64,000 bases of DNA from Atopomonas sediminilitoris (GTDB taxonomy: Bacteria > Pseudomonadota > Gammaproteobacteria > Pseudomonadales > Pseudomonadaceae). The stretch covers positions 248,001 to 312,000 of the forward strand of contig NZ_JAKUMM010000002.1 of the NCBI RefSeq assembly GCF_022601735.1, read 5' to 3'. Under the pieces are notes generated by a model. It had not been told where the DNA came from and did no database searches. It saw nothing but the letters and a program-made list of their open reading frames with translations. Positions 33,651-43,594 of the stretch are shown here, piece after piece; the first letter of the stretch is position 1, and each line of letters begins with the position of its first letter. Both the position numbers and the translations under genes were made by a program.

Positions 33651-34895
33651 TTAGCCCTGCGTCCGGCACCATTGGCCGGGGTCGCTGGGTTTGCCTTGTT
33701 GGCGAATCGAAAAGTACAGCGCAGGCTGGGTTTGCCCGCCACTGTTGCCGACGGTGGCAATGGTTTCACCGGCTCGCACGAGCTGGCCGGGGGTTTTTAA
33801 TAGGTTTTGATTGTAGCCGTACAAGCTTAAGTAACCGCCGCCGTGATCTAAGATCAGCAGCAGACCAGCGCCGCGCAGCCATTCGGCAAACACCACGCGC
33901 CCATCGTGGATGGCGTGTACTTCGCTACCGGCGGCGGCGCCGAGCAGCACGCCGTCCCATTTCAAGCGGGCATCGCCGCTGCGCGGGCTGCCGTAGCGAG
34001 CCAGCAACTTGCCGTTGACGGGCCAAGGCAGGCGGCCACGGGCTTTGGCGAACGGGCCGTCGATGCCATTGCCGGTGCTCACGGCCAGCGGGGCGCTGCC
34101 CGCAGCGCGTGGGGTGCTGGCGGCCAATGCTGCTTGGCGTTCGCGCTCTAGGCGCTCGGCGCGTGCTTTGGCTTGGCGTGCGAGTTCTGCTTCGATGCTG
34201 ACCAACACTTGGTTGAGGCGCTTTTGCTCGGCTTGTTTGCTGCTGAGCTTGCCGCCTTGCTGGCGCAGGTTTTGGTTAAGTTTGGCGATCAGGATTTTGC
34301 GCTCACTGCGCACCTCTTCCAGCTTGGCCAGCTGCAGGTCGAGATTGCCGCGTTGGCCTTCGAGCTGCAGCTGTTGCTTGGCGATGTCGGCTTCGACATT
34401 GCTGAGCTGGGTGAGGGTGGTGTTGAACAAGGTCAGTTGTTCAAGACGCGCATTATTTAGATAGTCGTAATAGGCCAGGGTGCGGCTTAAGGTTTCGGGC
34501 TGTTGCTGGTTGAGCAGTAAGCGCAAGTATTCTTGACGGCCACTTTGAAAGGCGGCGCGCGCTTGAATGCTGATTTGCTGGTGTTGGGCGCTTTTGGCAT
34601 CAAGGAGTTTTTTTTTCTCCTCGTTGAGGCTGTCCAGCTCGCGCTCGGAGTCCTGCATTTGCTGCTGGATATCCTCGACTTGTTGTTCCAGCTCGCCCAT
34701 CTGGCCTTCGGTCTTTTGCAGCGACTTTTCGAGGCCAGATTTCTCGGTGCGGATTTTATCCAGCAGCTTTTGTAGCGCGCGAATGTCATCTTCAGCGGCT
34801 TTTAGCTCGCGCTGAGTTTGCGCCTTGTCGGCAGGCTCGACCGCGTAAACGGGCAACACCAACAGCAGGCAAAGGGCAGCTAAAGGCAGGCGCAT
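33651..34895 (-). CDS. envC: Murein hydrolase activator EnvC
   Basis: The 414-residue protein has a signal peptide, a long coiled coil (about residues 22-250, rich in Leu, Glu, Gln and Lys) and a C-terminal M23/LytM domain (KWDGVLLGAAAGSEVHAIHD through NSGGQTQPALYFSIRQQGKP). The metal ligands of active M23 enzymes (HxxxD and HxH) are not all present: the final motif is LYFSIR rather than LHFEIR. This fits an activator of amidases at the division septum. It is the first gene of the envC, ctpA, deacetylase unit. Confidence 0.93.
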   Translation of the reverse strand: MRLPLAALCLLLVLPVYAVEPADKAQTQRELKAAEDDIRALQKLLDKIRTEKSGLEKSLQKTEGQMGELEQQVEDIQQQMQDSERELDSLNEEKKKLLDAKSAQHQQISIQARAAFQSGRQEYLRLLLNQQQPETLSRTLAYYDYLNNARLEQLTLFNTTLTQLSNVEADIAKQQLQLEGQRGNLDLQLAKLEEVRSERKILIAKLNQNLRQQGGKLSSKQAEQKRLNQVLVSIEAELARQAKARAERLERERQAALAASTPRAAGSAPLAVSTGNGIDGPFAKARGRLPWPVNGKLLARYGSPRSGDARLKWDGVLLGAAAGSEVHAIHDGRVVFAEWLRGAGLLLILDHGGGYLSLYGYNQNLLKTPGQLVRAGETIATVGNSGGQTQPALYFSIRQQGKPSDPGQWCRTQG

Positions 34896-34947
34896 GAGGG
34901 CTCAAAAGTGGTGTAAACAGGTCTCTAGTATGCCTAGGCTGCCGGTT

Positions 34948-34990
34948 AAAAAAAACGCCCTGCCGGCGGCAAAGCCAAGCAGGGCGCCTT
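34948..34990 (-). terminator. Rho-independent terminator of gpmI
   Basis: Read on the minus strand, CGCCCTGC and GCAGGGCG form the stem and eight T residues follow. It lies between gpmI and envC, so envC needs its own promoter in the 50 bp downstream. Confidence 0.85.
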
Positions 34991-35009
34991 TTTGCGCGTA
35001 AAAGTGCGC

Positions 35010-36542
35010 TTACAGGCCGTTCAGCAGGCTCTGGCCGGTCATCTCGGTGGGTTGCTCAAGGCCCAGCAGCGCCAATACGGTGGGCGCGACATCGGACAAA
35101 ATGCCGCCGCTGCGGATGCTGACCTGACGCTTGCCGACATACACGAACGGCACGGGCTCGCAGGTGTGTGCGGTGTGTGCTTGGCCGGTGCTTTCGTCCT
35201 GCATTTGCTCAACGTTGCCGTGGTCAGCGGTGATCAGGGCTTCGCCGCCGACTTTGTCTAGCGCCGTGACGATACGGCCAATACAGCTGTCGAGGGTCTC
35301 CACCGCTTTGACGGCGGCGCTAAACACGCCGGTGTGGCCGACCATGTCGCCGTTGGCGTAGTTGACGATGATCACGTCGTAGCGCTGTTGTTCAATCGCT
35401 TCAACGATCTTATCGGTGACTTCTGGGGCGCTCATCTCAGGCTTGAGGTCGTAGGTGGCGACATCGGGCGATGGGATCAGGATGCGCTCTTCGCCGGCGA
35501 AGGGCTCTTCGCGACCGCCTGAGAAGAAAAACGTCACGTGGGCGTACTTTTCGGTTTCCGCGATGCGCAATTGTGTTTTGCCGTGGTTGGCCAGGTACTC
35601 GCCGAGCACGTTGGTCAGCGCGGCGGGGGCAAATGCGCAGGGCGCTGGGATGCTGGCGGCGTATTGAGTCAGCATCACGAAACCGGCCAGCTGTGGCACG
35701 CGTGGGCGAGCAAAGCCGCTGAAGTCGCTCTCGACAAAGGCGCGGGTCAGTTCGCGGGCGCGGTCGGCGCGAAAGTTCATGAAGATCACCGCGTCGCCAT
35801 CTTCAACGCGAACCGGCGCGCCAATGGTCGTGGCTTTGACGAATTCGTCGTTCTCATCACGCGCGTAGGCGTCTTGCAGGCCTTGTTGAGCGCTGGCGGC
35901 TTGGAATGCGCCGTGGCCGTCGACGATCAGTTGGTAGGCTTGCTCAACGCGGTCCCAGCGATTGTCGCGGTCCATGGCGTAGTAGCGCCCGATCAAGCTG
36001 GCGATGCGACCTTTGCCGAGTTTGCTCAAAGCATCTTCGACGTGCTGGATAAAGCCTTCCGCACTTTGCGGTGGGGTATCGCGGCCATCTAAAAAGGCGT
36101 GCAGGTAGATGTGCTCGGCGCCGCGTTGGGCGGCGAGCTCAGCCATGGCGATCAGGTGGTCTTGATGGCTGTGTACGCCACCGTCGGACAGTAAGCCGAG
36201 GATGTGCACCGCTTTACCGGCTTTGACTGCCTGATCAACGGCGCTGCCGATGGTCGGATTGCGGAAAAACTCGCCATCTCGAATGGCCTTGGTGACGCGG
36301 GTGAAGTCTTGATACACCACGCGGCCGGCGCCTAGGTTCATGTGGCCAACTTCGGAGTTGCCCATTTGCCCATCGGGGAGGCCGACATCCATGCCGCTAC
36401 CTGAGATCAATCCGTGCGGTTGACGTGCCTTGAGCGCATCCCAAATCGGGGTGTTGGCGGCATAAATCGCATTGTGTTCGGGGCTTTCGCTGTGGCCAAA
36501 GCCGTCGAGGATCATCAGTACCACGGGTTTGCTTGGGGACAT
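35010..36542 (-). CDS. gpmI: 2,3-bisphosphoglycerate-independent phosphoglycerate mutase
   Basis: The 510-residue glycolytic enzyme is of the manganese-dependent alkaline-phosphatase superfamily. Metal and serine motifs are [33 protein letters not shown] (the catalytic serine), [37 protein letters not shown] and [11 protein letters not shown]. The start at 36542 gives the family N-terminus [16 protein letters not shown]; the longer frame to 36719 adds an unrelated leader. It is transcribed divergently from the rhodanese gene, with about 145 bp between. Confidence 0.97.
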   Translation of the reverse strand: MSPSKPVVLMILDGFGHSESPEHNAIYAANTPIWDALKARQPHGLISGSGMDVGLPDGQMGNSEVGHMNLGAGRVVYQDFTRVTKAIRDGEFFRNPTIGSAVDQAVKAGKAVHILGLLSDGGVHSHQDHLIAMAELAAQRGAEHIYLHAFLDGRDTPPQSAEGFIQHVEDALSKLGKGRIASLIGRYYAMDRDNRWDRVEQAYQLIVDGHGAFQAASAQQGLQDAYARDENDEFVKATTIGAPVRVEDGDAVIFMNFRADRARELTRAFVESDFSGFARPRVPQLAGFVMLTQYAASIPAPCAFAPAALTNVLGEYLANHGKTQLRIAETEKYAHVTFFFSGGREEPFAGEERILIPSPDVATYDLKPEMSAPEVTDKIVEAIEQQRYDVIIVNYANGDMVGHTGVFSAAVKAVETLDSCIGRIVTALDKVGGEALITADHGNVEQMQDESTGQAHTAHTCEPVPFVYVGKRQVSIRSGGILSDVAPTVLALLGLEQPTEMTGQSLLNGL

Positions 36543-36687
36543 GGGGCGTCGGTCTTCCGCTGGGCTACTTCGAGGGATGCGCATTTTACCCCCAAGCGCC
36601 GTGTGGCGCCACGGCGTAGCTGCCTTCCCTGGGGGGCGTAGGCGTGTATACTGGCCGCCCCATTTTATCTGCCTGAGTTTGTTTTTC

Positions 36688-37101
36688 ATGGTGTCCCAGC
36701 TGATCGAATTCGTCGCCAATCACTACATTCTGAGCTCGGCGTTTGTCGCCTTACTGTGTCTGTTTGCCCTCAATGAAATGCGCCGCAGCGGTCGCAGCCT
36801 GACCTCGCGCGAGCTGACCGCGCTGGTCAACCAAGAGACCGGCATCGTGCTGGATGTGCGGGCCAAGAAAGACTTTGCTGCCGGTCACATTGTTGATGCG
36901 TTGCACATGCCGCACGACAAGGTGGCCACCCAGCTCGATCAGCTGGAAAAGCACAAAGGCAAAACCCTGATCGTGGTCGATGAGTCGGGCATGCATGCCG
37001 GTGGTGTATGTGGCGTGCTGAAAAAAGCCGGTTTTGACGTGGCCAAGTTGTCCGGCGGCATTGCCAGCTGGCGTGCTGACTCGCTGCCCTTGGTGAAGTA
37101 A
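36688..37101 (+). CDS. Membrane-anchored rhodanese-like protein lacking the catalytic cysteine
   Basis: The 137-residue protein has one N-terminal transmembrane helix ([19 protein letters not shown]) and a rhodanese fold ([33 protein letters not shown]). The active-site loop reads [12 protein letters not shown], where related proteins have a cysteine in the CxxGxx loop. It is therefore unlikely to transfer sulfur. Its stop overlaps the grxC ATG by one base. The rhodanese-grxC-secB order is typical of gammaproteobacteria. Confidence 0.9.
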   Translation: MVSQLIEFVANHYILSSAFVALLCLFALNEMRRSGRSLTSRELTALVNQETGIVLDVRAKKDFAAGHIVDALHMPHDKVATQLDQLEKHKGKTLIVVDESGMHAGGVCGVLKKAGFDVAKLSGGIASWRADSLPLVK

Positions 37102-37355
37102 TGGCCAAGGTGGTGATTTACACCAGCGCATGGTGCCCGTTTTGTATCCGCGCTAAGCAGTTGCTCGGCAACAAAGGCGTCGCCTTTGAAGAAATTTCGG
37201 TGGATGGCCGCGCTGATGTGCGCAACGCCATGAGCCAAAAGGCCGGGCGTACGTCTGTGCCGCAAATCTGGATTGATCAAACCCACGTTGGCGGCTGCGA
37301 TGATCTCTATGCCTTAGAGCGCGCAGGCCGTTTGGATGCCCTGCTGCAGGGCTGA
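37101..37355 (+). CDS. grxC: Glutaredoxin 3
   Basis: The 84-residue protein has the active-site CPFC in TSAWCPFCIRAKQLL, the cis-proline TSVPQIWID, and the GGCDDL motif that binds glutathione. The start codon overlaps the previous stop (TAATG). It reduces disulfides with glutathione in the cytoplasm. Confidence 0.96.
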   Translation: MAKVVIYTSAWCPFCIRAKQLLGNKGVAFEEISVDGRADVRNAMSQKAGRTSVPQIWIDQTHVGGCDDLYALERAGRLDALLQG

Positions 37356-37383
37356 CTTTATCTAACAATAAGGACTTACTGTT

Positions 37384-37860
37384 ATGTCGGAACAAACTGC
37401 TAACGGCGCCGCCGCTGCTGAAGAACAAAACGCACAGTTTTCGCTGCAGCGTATCTATGTGCGTGACTCCTCGTTTGAAGCGCCCAAGTCACCGCAGATC
37501 TTCCGTGAAGAGTGGAAGCCGCAGGTAGGTCTGGACCTGAACACGCGTCACACCCAGCTCGAAGGTGACTTCCATGAAGTGGTGCTGAAGCTGAGCGTTG
37601 AAGTTAAGGTCGGCGACGATGTGGCCTTTATCGCAGAAGTTGAGCAGGCTGGCATCTTCTTGATCAGCGGCTTGGATCAAGGCTCGATGGCGCACACGCT
37701 GGGTGCCTTCTGCCCGAATATCCTGTTCCCGTATGCACGTGAAAATATCGATAACCTGGTTGTGAAGGGCAGCTTCCCGGCCTTGATGCTGCAGCCGGTT
37801 AACTTTGATGCTTTGTTCGCGCAAGAAATGGCGCGTCAGCAGCAGGCTGGTAACGCCTAA
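37384..37860 (+). CDS. secB: Protein-export chaperone SecB
   Basis: The 158-residue tetrameric chaperone keeps preproteins unfolded for SecA. Family segments include [53 protein letters not shown] and [19 protein letters not shown], followed by [10 protein letters not shown]. It starts 28 bp after grxC, with AAGGA upstream. A terminator follows. Confidence 0.97.
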   Translation: MSEQTANGAAAAEEQNAQFSLQRIYVRDSSFEAPKSPQIFREEWKPQVGLDLNTRHTQLEGDFHEVVLKLSVEVKVGDDVAFIAEVEQAGIFLISGLDQGSMAHTLGAFCPNILFPYARENIDNLVVKGSFPALMLQPVNFDALFAQEMARQQQAGNA

Positions 37861-37881
37861 GCGTAACGGTTAATGGTGATG

Positions 37882-37907
37882 ACAAGGGCGCCTGCGGGCG
37901 CCCTTGT
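37882..37907. terminator. Rho-independent terminator after secB
   Basis: The stem ACAAGGGCGCC-TGCG-GGCGCCCTTGT is followed by only a short T-rich stretch. It separates secB from the convergent trmL. Confidence 0.75.
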
Positions 37908-37936
37908 CGTTTCTGGGGGTATGGGTTTCTGCGGTT

Positions 37937-38407
37937 TTAGCTTTCTTGGCTACCGGCAAAGTCGAGTTGCCGCCACGCCTCGTAGACCACCACGGCAGCG
38001 GCGTTAGACAGGTTCAGGCTGCGGCTTTGGGGCAGCATCGGTAAGCGAATGCGTTGCTCGGGCGGCACGCTGTTACGCACGTCTTCCGGTAGGCCTCGGC
38101 TTTCTGGGCCAAACAGCAGCATGTCGCCGGCTTGGTACTGCACACGGGTATAGCAGTGGCTGCCTTTGGTGGTCATGGCCAGTAGGCGCTTGGGCTGCAC
38201 GGCGGCTAAGCAATCGGCCAGCGAGGCATGCACCCGGGCGCGCGCCCACTCGTGGTAATCCAGCCCCGCGCGGCGCAGGCGTTTGTCGTCCAAGACAAAA
38301 CCTAATGGCTCAATCAGGTGCAGACGAAAGCCGGTGTTGGCGCACAGGCGAATGATGTTGCCCGTGTTGGGGGGGATTTCGGGTTCAAACAGTGCTAGAT
38401 CAATCAT
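37937..38407 (-). CDS. trmL: tRNA (cytidine(34)-2'-O)-methyltransferase
   Basis: The 156-residue SPOUT methyltransferase modifies the wobble base of certain leucine tRNAs. Motifs are [33 protein letters not shown] and [20 protein letters not shown], the last including the knot. It faces the MSHA cluster, from which it is divergently transcribed with about 105 bp between. Confidence 0.95.
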   Translation of the reverse strand: MIDLALFEPEIPPNTGNIIRLCANTGFRLHLIEPLGFVLDDKRLRRAGLDYHEWARARVHASLADCLAAVQPKRLLAMTTKGSHCYTRVQYQAGDMLLFGPESRGLPEDVRNSVPPEQRIRLPMLPQSRSLNLSNAAAVVVYEAWRQLDFAGSQES

Positions 38408-38514
38408 TTATGGGAACTATTAAAAGTTGTGTCTATGCACGATTACTACTGGTAATCGATGCCTGAGGGGCTATCCTGACTTAAGTGGAACGACTATGCC
38501 TAGGAGCAGCCAGT

Positions 38515-39432
38515 TTGAACTGGTTTAAGAACAAAAAGAAAACCACGGCCGGGGGGCTGGTCAGTCTTGAATTCGGGCCAGAAGGTTTCGCCTTGGCCTA
38601 CGTAAAGCGTGATGCCGAAGGCGTAGCAACGCTTGAGCACTGTCAGTTTGTCGAATGCCCTGAGGCTGAGCAAGCGCAGCAATTGGCGGCGACCGTGAAA
38701 AGCCTAGGCTTGGCCGGTGAGCCGGTTAACGTGGTGCTGCACCCCGCAACCTATCAGTTTTTGCTGCTTGATCGCCCTGAAGTGCCCGATGAAGAGGTGC
38801 GCGAAGCCTTGCAGTGGCGCCTCAAAGATTTGATCGATGATGATCCTGAGAACGTGGTTTTTGACGTGCTCAGCCTGCCGGATGATGCCTATCGTGGGCG
38901 GGCGAAGATGGCCTATTTGGTGGTGATTGAGAAAAAACGCATGCAAGCGCTGAAGGTGCTGGTGCGTGAAGCGGGCTTAAAGTTGGCCGCCATCGACATC
39001 ACAGAAATGGCCTTTCGCAATGTGGGTTTGTTGGCGACCGCCAGCGGTGTGAATGCGGCGCTACTGCGCTTGCGCTCTACTGAGGGCGTGATCACGGTGC
39101 AGCAAGGCGAAGACTTGTATATGGTGCGGCGTATCGAGCTAGGCCTTAATGCCGCGCAAGAAGGCTTTGATAATATCTTGCTCGAAGTGCAGCGTTCGAT
39201 CGATTACTACGAAAGCCAAATTGGTAAAGGCGCGGTTGGACGCTTGTTGCTGCTGCCGACCAAACGCGACAGCACCGCGGTGGCGGATGCCCTGCGTATC
39301 GGCTTGTCGGCGCGTATTGATACCTTGGATTTGACAAGCTTATTTGCCGCCGCCCCCGAGCTTGATGAACGCACGCAGGCTTATTGCTTGGCCGCCGTTG
39401 GTGGTGCTTTGCGTCAGGAGGCGGTGGTCTGA
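38515..39432 (+). CDS. mshI: MSHA pilus biogenesis protein MshI (PilM-like)
   Basis: The protein has the actin-like fold of PilM/MshI (GLVSLEFGPEGFALAYVKRD, LLDRPEVPDEEVREALQWRL, IDITEMAFRNVGLL). It forms the cytoplasmic part of the pilus assembly platform. The likely start is TTG at 38515 (LNWFKNKKK) because AGGAG lies eight bases upstream. A GTG at 38485 would add ten residues. It is the first gene of the cluster, and its stop overlaps the next ATG (TGATG). Confidence 0.88.
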   Translation: MNWFKNKKKTTAGGLVSLEFGPEGFALAYVKRDAEGVATLEHCQFVECPEAEQAQQLAATVKSLGLAGEPVNVVLHPATYQFLLLDRPEVPDEEVREALQWRLKDLIDDDPENVVFDVLSLPDDAYRGRAKMAYLVVIEKKRMQALKVLVREAGLKLAAIDITEMAFRNVGLLATASGVNAALLRLRSTEGVITVQQGEDLYMVRRIELGLNAAQEGFDNILLEVQRSIDYYESQIGKGAVGRLLLLPTKRDSTAVADALRIGLSARIDTLDLTSLFAAAPELDERTQAYCLAAVGGALRQEAVV

Positions 39433-40037
39433 TGCGCAATATCAATCTCTTTCGCCCTGACAGCCCTAGACGTCAAATCACGCCAGTCATGCGCTATGCG
39501 CAAATCGGTGCGCTAGTTCTGGCGGTGTTAATGCTGCTGCATGGCAGCTGGATGGGCTGGCAGCTGCATCAAGCCAAGCAGCAAAGTGCGCGCTTATTGG
39601 TGGGGGCTGATCTCGTGCAGCAAGAGCGCGCAACGCTTGAGGCTGACTTCAAAGCGCCGGTGCTGGATGAAAATCTCCCTAAGCAGCTTGAGACGATCGA
39701 GCAGATGAACCGCGAGCTCAGCCAGCTCGGCGATTATTTAAGGCTGCTCGAACATCAAGCCAGCGGTGGCTACGCCATGCTCCTCGATGGCTTGGCGCAG
39801 CAGCACCGCGCAGGGGTTTGGTTGACGCGCATCCGCCTGCATGAAGGCCTGGCACTCTTGCGCTTAGAAGGTGCCGCGCTGACCCAGGCGCAAGTCAAAC
39901 CCTATCTTGACGCGCTGGGCGAGCATGCCGCGTTTACCGGACGGCGCTTTAGTCAGTTTGAACTCAAGCGCGACGAAGGCGGCTTTCAGCGCTTTATCTT
40001 GTCCAGCGAGGCCAGTACCGAGGAGCGCGTGCAATGA
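39432..40037 (+). CDS. PilN-like pilus assembly protein (MshI2)
   Basis: The 201-residue protein starts MRNINLFRPDSPRRQITPVM and has one membrane helix (IGALVLAVLMLLHGSWMGW) followed by a coiled coil and a small periplasmic domain, the layout of PilN. It links MshI to MshJ at the inner membrane. Its start overlaps the mshI stop and its stop overlaps the mshJ ATG, showing tight coupling. Confidence 0.85.
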   Translation: MRNINLFRPDSPRRQITPVMRYAQIGALVLAVLMLLHGSWMGWQLHQAKQQSARLLVGADLVQQERATLEADFKAPVLDENLPKQLETIEQMNRELSQLGDYLRLLEHQASGGYAMLLDGLAQQHRAGVWLTRIRLHEGLALLRLEGAALTQAQVKPYLDALGEHAAFTGRRFSQFELKRDEGGFQRFILSSEASTEERVQ

Positions 40038-40714
40038 GGGATTTGCTCAAGCGGTGGTACGCCTTAGCGCCGCGCGAACAGAACTTGGCGGTGCTGGTGG
40101 CCTTTGCGGTGGTTGGCATGCTGTATGTGCTGATTGTGGTTGATCCGCTTGAAGCCGCCATCAAGGCGCAGCAAACGGAAGTCGGTCGCTTGACCACGCA
40201 AATGGACGAGGACCAGCAAGCGCTTAATGTGATGCGCGAGCAGCTGGCAGCGGACCCTAATTTGCCCTTTCGCCGCCGCCTAATCGCAGCGGAAGAGCAG
40301 CAAGCCAGCTTGCAGCAACAGGTGGATAGCGAGACCGCATCGCTCATCTCGCCGCAGCAAATGAAGAACCTGCTGCAAACACTGCTGAAGCAACAGCCAG
40401 AATTGCAGTTAGACGCCTTGGGCAGCTTCACCGAACCGCTGCAACTGACCAAGCCGTCAGCCGATAACGATCAAAGCGTCACGGCAGACACCAGCCCGCC
40501 TAAAGTCGCGGTGTTGTATCAGCATGGCGTGCGTTTACAGCTCACCGGCAGTTATTTTGAAGTGTTGAAATACCTGCAAAGCGTTGAAACCAGTGGCTGG
40601 CGCTTGTACTGGCGACGTCTGGATTACCAGGTGGGTGAGGCCGGTGCCGGTAAAGCGAGCGTGCAGGTGGAGGTGTATACCTTGAGTCGTTCAGCGGAGT
40701 GGATTGGTGTTTAA
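40034..40714 (+). CDS. mshJ: MSHA biogenesis protein MshJ (PilO-like)
   Basis: The 226-residue protein has an N-terminal membrane helix (LAVLVAFAVVGMLYVLIVVDP), a coiled coil and a ferredoxin-like periplasmic domain. LQLTGSYFEVLKYLQSVETS and WRLYWRRLDYQV match the MshJ family. It pairs with the PilN-like protein. It overlaps its neighbours on both sides by a few bases. Confidence 0.87.
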   Translation: MRDLLKRWYALAPREQNLAVLVAFAVVGMLYVLIVVDPLEAAIKAQQTEVGRLTTQMDEDQQALNVMREQLAADPNLPFRRRLIAAEEQQASLQQQVDSETASLISPQQMKNLLQTLLKQQPELQLDALGSFTEPLQLTKPSADNDQSVTADTSPPKVAVLYQHGVRLQLTGSYFEVLKYLQSVETSGWRLYWRRLDYQVGEAGAGKASVQVEVYTLSRSAEWIGV

Positions 40715-41033
40715 GCTATGGTTAGCAGCCTGGCTGGCTGTCGGTAGCGCCGCGGCGGTGGCCGCGCTGGATCCTACCCTGCCGCCGCAAGGCGCGGCCG
40801 TTGTGGCCGCCGACGAGGACAGTAATGAGGTGGCTCTGCAGCTGCAGGCTATTGTGCGTGATCGCCGGGGGGTGACGCGCGTCATGATTAACGGACAAAC
40901 CTTGCGCGTGGGTGACAGCATCGCAGGGCAAACCTTAACCGCGATCCGCGCGGGTGAAGTTGTCGTAGAACAAGCCGGCAAGCCGCGCGTTTTGCGCTTG
41001 GCACGACCGGTCATAACAAAGAGTCGACCATGA
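40707..41033 (+). CDS. mshK: MSHA biogenesis protein MshK
   Basis: The protein of about 108 residues has a signal peptide (LWLAAWLAVGSAAAVAA, then LDPTLPP) and a compact beta domain (LQLQAIVRDRRGVTRVMINGQTLRVGD) resembling the PilP/GspC homology region, which contacts the secretin. The start is GTG at 40707, or TTG at 40704; both overlap the end of mshJ. It is weakly conserved, as usual for MshK. Confidence 0.82.
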   Translation: MFKLWLAAWLAVGSAAAVAALDPTLPPQGAAVVAADEDSNEVALQLQAIVRDRRGVTRVMINGQTLRVGDSIAGQTLTAIRAGEVVVEQAGKPRVLRLARPVITKSRP

Positions 41034-42622
41034 GAAAACACGCACAGCCTTGGCTAAAGCTGGTGTTGCTGCTGGGGGTGGTAAGCCTCGGCGCTTGCCA
41101 ATCGTTCCGCGATGGCGAAGAGCAGCTTTACGAGCAAACCACCCGTCAGTTAGATGAAGCGCTTAAGCAAAGTCGCGCCAGTGCCCAGCCACCGACGGCG
41201 GTGCAGGCGGCGCTTATCCCGCCGCTGCGTTACGACAACTTGCCGATCCAAAGCGGGCCACGCTTTGATGTGACGGCCGTCGACATGCCGGCGCGGGAGT
41301 TCTTCTTAAGCCTGATGGAAGGTGCAGGACAAAACCTCGTTGTTGCCCCGCAGGTGGATGGCCTGATCACCTTCAACTTAAACAACGTGACCCTCGATGA
41401 AGTGCTCGCAGCGGTGCGTGATGTCTATGGCTTTGATTACCAGCGCACGGCCTATGGTTACCGCATCCTGCCGAATCAGCGCATTACCCGCACCTACGAT
41501 GTGGATTACCTCAACGTGCAGCGTGAGGGCGTATCCGATACGCAGGTCAGCTCTGGTCAGGCGACGACTAATAGCAGCTCGGACTCCAGCACCGGCGGTA
41601 CCACCACCAGCACCTCGTCCTCCACGGTGCCGGCCAGCCGGTTGACCACCACCAGTAACTCGGATGTTTGGGCCGAGCTGCAAAGCGTGGTCGGGATGAT
41701 CATCGGCGGTGAAGAAGGCAATAGCGTGGTGGTTAACCCGCAGGCCGGTATTTTGGTGGTGCGTGCCTCGGTCAGCGATCAGCAAGCGGTCGAAGGTTTC
41801 CTCAAACAAGCGCAACGCAACTTGCAGCGCCAAGTGGTGCTGGAAGCGAAGATCCTTGAAGTGCGTTTGAATGATGGCTTCCAAGCCGGTGTCGACTGGA
41901 GCTACTTGCAGGGTCAGAAAGGGGTGGGCGTCGATGGCGCGGACGTCAGCGGCCCTTCGGGAATCGATGGCGTGTTTGGCTTTGTGTTCGACTTCGGCAA
42001 GTTTGAAGGCGCGATCCAGCTGTTAGAGACTCAAGGCGAAGTTCGCGTGCTGTCGAATCCGCGTGTTTCGACGCTGAACAACCAAAAAGCGGTGATCAAA
42101 GTCGGTACCGACGAATACTTTGTCACTGATGTATCCACCACGACCACCACCACCAGTGGCGGCACCTCATCGCCTGACTTGGATATCACCTTAACCCCGT
42201 TCTTCTCGGGGATTTCGCTGGATGTCACGCCGCAAATCGATCAGCGTGATGATGTGACGCTGCACGTGCGCCCCACCATCAGCAAGGTTGAAGACCAGAA
42301 CAAGCAAATCCTCTTGGGGGATGCCGAGTTCAACTTGCCCTTGGCGTTGTCGACCACGCGTCAGTCCGATTCCATCGTGCGCGCCAGAAGTGGCCAAGTG
42401 GTGGTCATTGGTGGCTTGATGCAAAACGCCAATGACAATACCGATGCTGGTTTGCCGTGGGCGAATCAGCTGCCGTTTATTGGCGGCCTGTTCAAGCAGC
42501 AGCGTAAAGCGCTGCAAAAAAGTGAGTTGGTTATCCTGCTACGCCCCGTGGTGGTGGCGGATAACGACACCTGGTTACGTCAGATTCAAGACAGCGCCGA
42601 AGCCTTTAAGGTGCTGAGGTAA
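41030..42622 (+). CDS. mshL: MSHA pilus secretin MshL
   Basis: The 530-residue outer-membrane secretin is a lipoprotein (lipobox LGAC, cysteine at 24). The STN and N1-type domains (about 85-290) contain a serine-, threonine- and glycine-rich linker at about 180-205. The secretin core begins VVLEAKILEVRLNDGFQAGVDW and ends VVIGGLMQNANDNTDAGLPW and LFKQQRKALQKSELVILLRP. It forms the pore for the pilus. The gene starts 3 bp before the mshK stop. Confidence 0.95.
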   Translation: MRKHAQPWLKLVLLLGVVSLGACQSFRDGEEQLYEQTTRQLDEALKQSRASAQPPTAVQAALIPPLRYDNLPIQSGPRFDVTAVDMPAREFFLSLMEGAGQNLVVAPQVDGLITFNLNNVTLDEVLAAVRDVYGFDYQRTAYGYRILPNQRITRTYDVDYLNVQREGVSDTQVSSGQATTNSSSDSSTGGTTTSTSSSTVPASRLTTTSNSDVWAELQSVVGMIIGGEEGNSVVVNPQAGILVVRASVSDQQAVEGFLKQAQRNLQRQVVLEAKILEVRLNDGFQAGVDWSYLQGQKGVGVDGADVSGPSGIDGVFGFVFDFGKFEGAIQLLETQGEVRVLSNPRVSTLNNQKAVIKVGTDEYFVTDVSTTTTTTSGGTSSPDLDITLTPFFSGISLDVTPQIDQRDDVTLHVRPTISKVEDQNKQILLGDAEFNLPLALSTTRQSDSIVRARSGQVVVIGGLMQNANDNTDAGLPWANQLPFIGGLFKQQRKALQKSELVILLRPVVVADNDTWLRQIQDSAEAFKVLR

Positions 42623-42625
42623 GTC

Positions 42626-43594
42626 ATGTATCAGGGTTTTTACGGGCTGCGCGAGATGCCGTTCTCGCTTACGCCCAATACCGATTTTATGGTGCGCCTG
42701 CCCGGCCATCAGGAGTGCTTGAACCTCTTGCTGGTGGCTCTGGATCAGGGCGAAGGCTTTATTAAGATCAGCGGCGAAGTCGGCACGGGTAAAACCTTGC
42801 TCTGCCGCGCGCTGCTTAACAGCTTAGATGCCGAGCGCTTACAGCTCGCGTATATCCCCAACCCGTGCTTAACCCCAGAAGGACTGCGTCGTGCGCTGGC
42901 GCGTGAGCTGCGCATTACGGATGCCGAGCAGTTGGGTGAAATCGCTTTATTAGAAGCGATTAACCAAAAACTGATCGAGCTGGCGCAAGCCGGTCGTGGT
43001 TGTGTGCTGTTAATCGATGAAGCGCAAGCGTTGCCGGATGACACGCTAGAGGCGCTGCGGCTGTTGACCAATTTAGAAACCGAGCGCAGCAAGCTATTGC
43101 AGGTGGTGCTGTTCGGGCAGCCCGAGTTAGACGTTCTGTTAGCGCGTGAGGCGTTTCGCCAGCTGCGTCAGCGCATCACGTTTTCGTATCGGTTGCAGCA
43201 GTTAGACCGTGCTCAGGTGGAGCGCTACCTCAGTCACCGCCTCGCAGTGGCGGGCTACAACGGCCCGGCATTGTTCGATAAGGCGGCGCTAAAACTCTTG
43301 GTGCAAGGCACTCACGGTACGCCGCGCTTGATCAATATCGTCGCGCACAAAGCGTTGATGGTGGGTTTTGGCAAAGGGCAGCGTCGCATCGGTAAGGCGT
43401 TTGTCCAGCGCGCGCTAGATGACACCGAAGGCGTGCAGAACCCCACAACCCAAACGACGCGGCCGTGGCCTTGGGCGGTGGCTGCCGTATTGCTGTTGGC
43501 GGTCGGCGTATGGCAGGCACCCAGCGTGCTGGCATGGGCCGAGCCTTGGTTAGCTAAGAGCCAACAAGGAGGCGCGCATGAGTCTGGTCAATGA
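42626..43594 (+). CDS. mshM: MSHA biogenesis ATPase MshM (ExeA-like)
   Basis: The 322-residue AAA ATPase has Walker A GEVGTGKTLLCRALLN and Walker B CVLLIDEAQALPDDTLEALR. The N-terminus MYQGFYGLREMPFSLTPN is the family hallmark. One C-terminal membrane helix (WAVAAVLLLAVGVWQA) anchors it. ExeA-like ATPases help secretin assembly across the peptidoglycan. It lies between mshL (3 bp away) and mshN (overlapping). Confidence 0.93.
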   Translation: MYQGFYGLREMPFSLTPNTDFMVRLPGHQECLNLLLVALDQGEGFIKISGEVGTGKTLLCRALLNSLDAERLQLAYIPNPCLTPEGLRRALARELRITDAEQLGEIALLEAINQKLIELAQAGRGCVLLIDEAQALPDDTLEALRLLTNLETERSKLLQVVLFGQPELDVLLAREAFRQLRQRITFSYRLQQLDRAQVERYLSHRLAVAGYNGPALFDKAALKLLVQGTHGTPRLINIVAHKALMVGFGKGQRRIGKAFVQRALDDTEGVQNPTTQTTRPWPWAVAAVLLLAVGVWQAPSVLAWAEPWLAKSQQGGAHESGQ

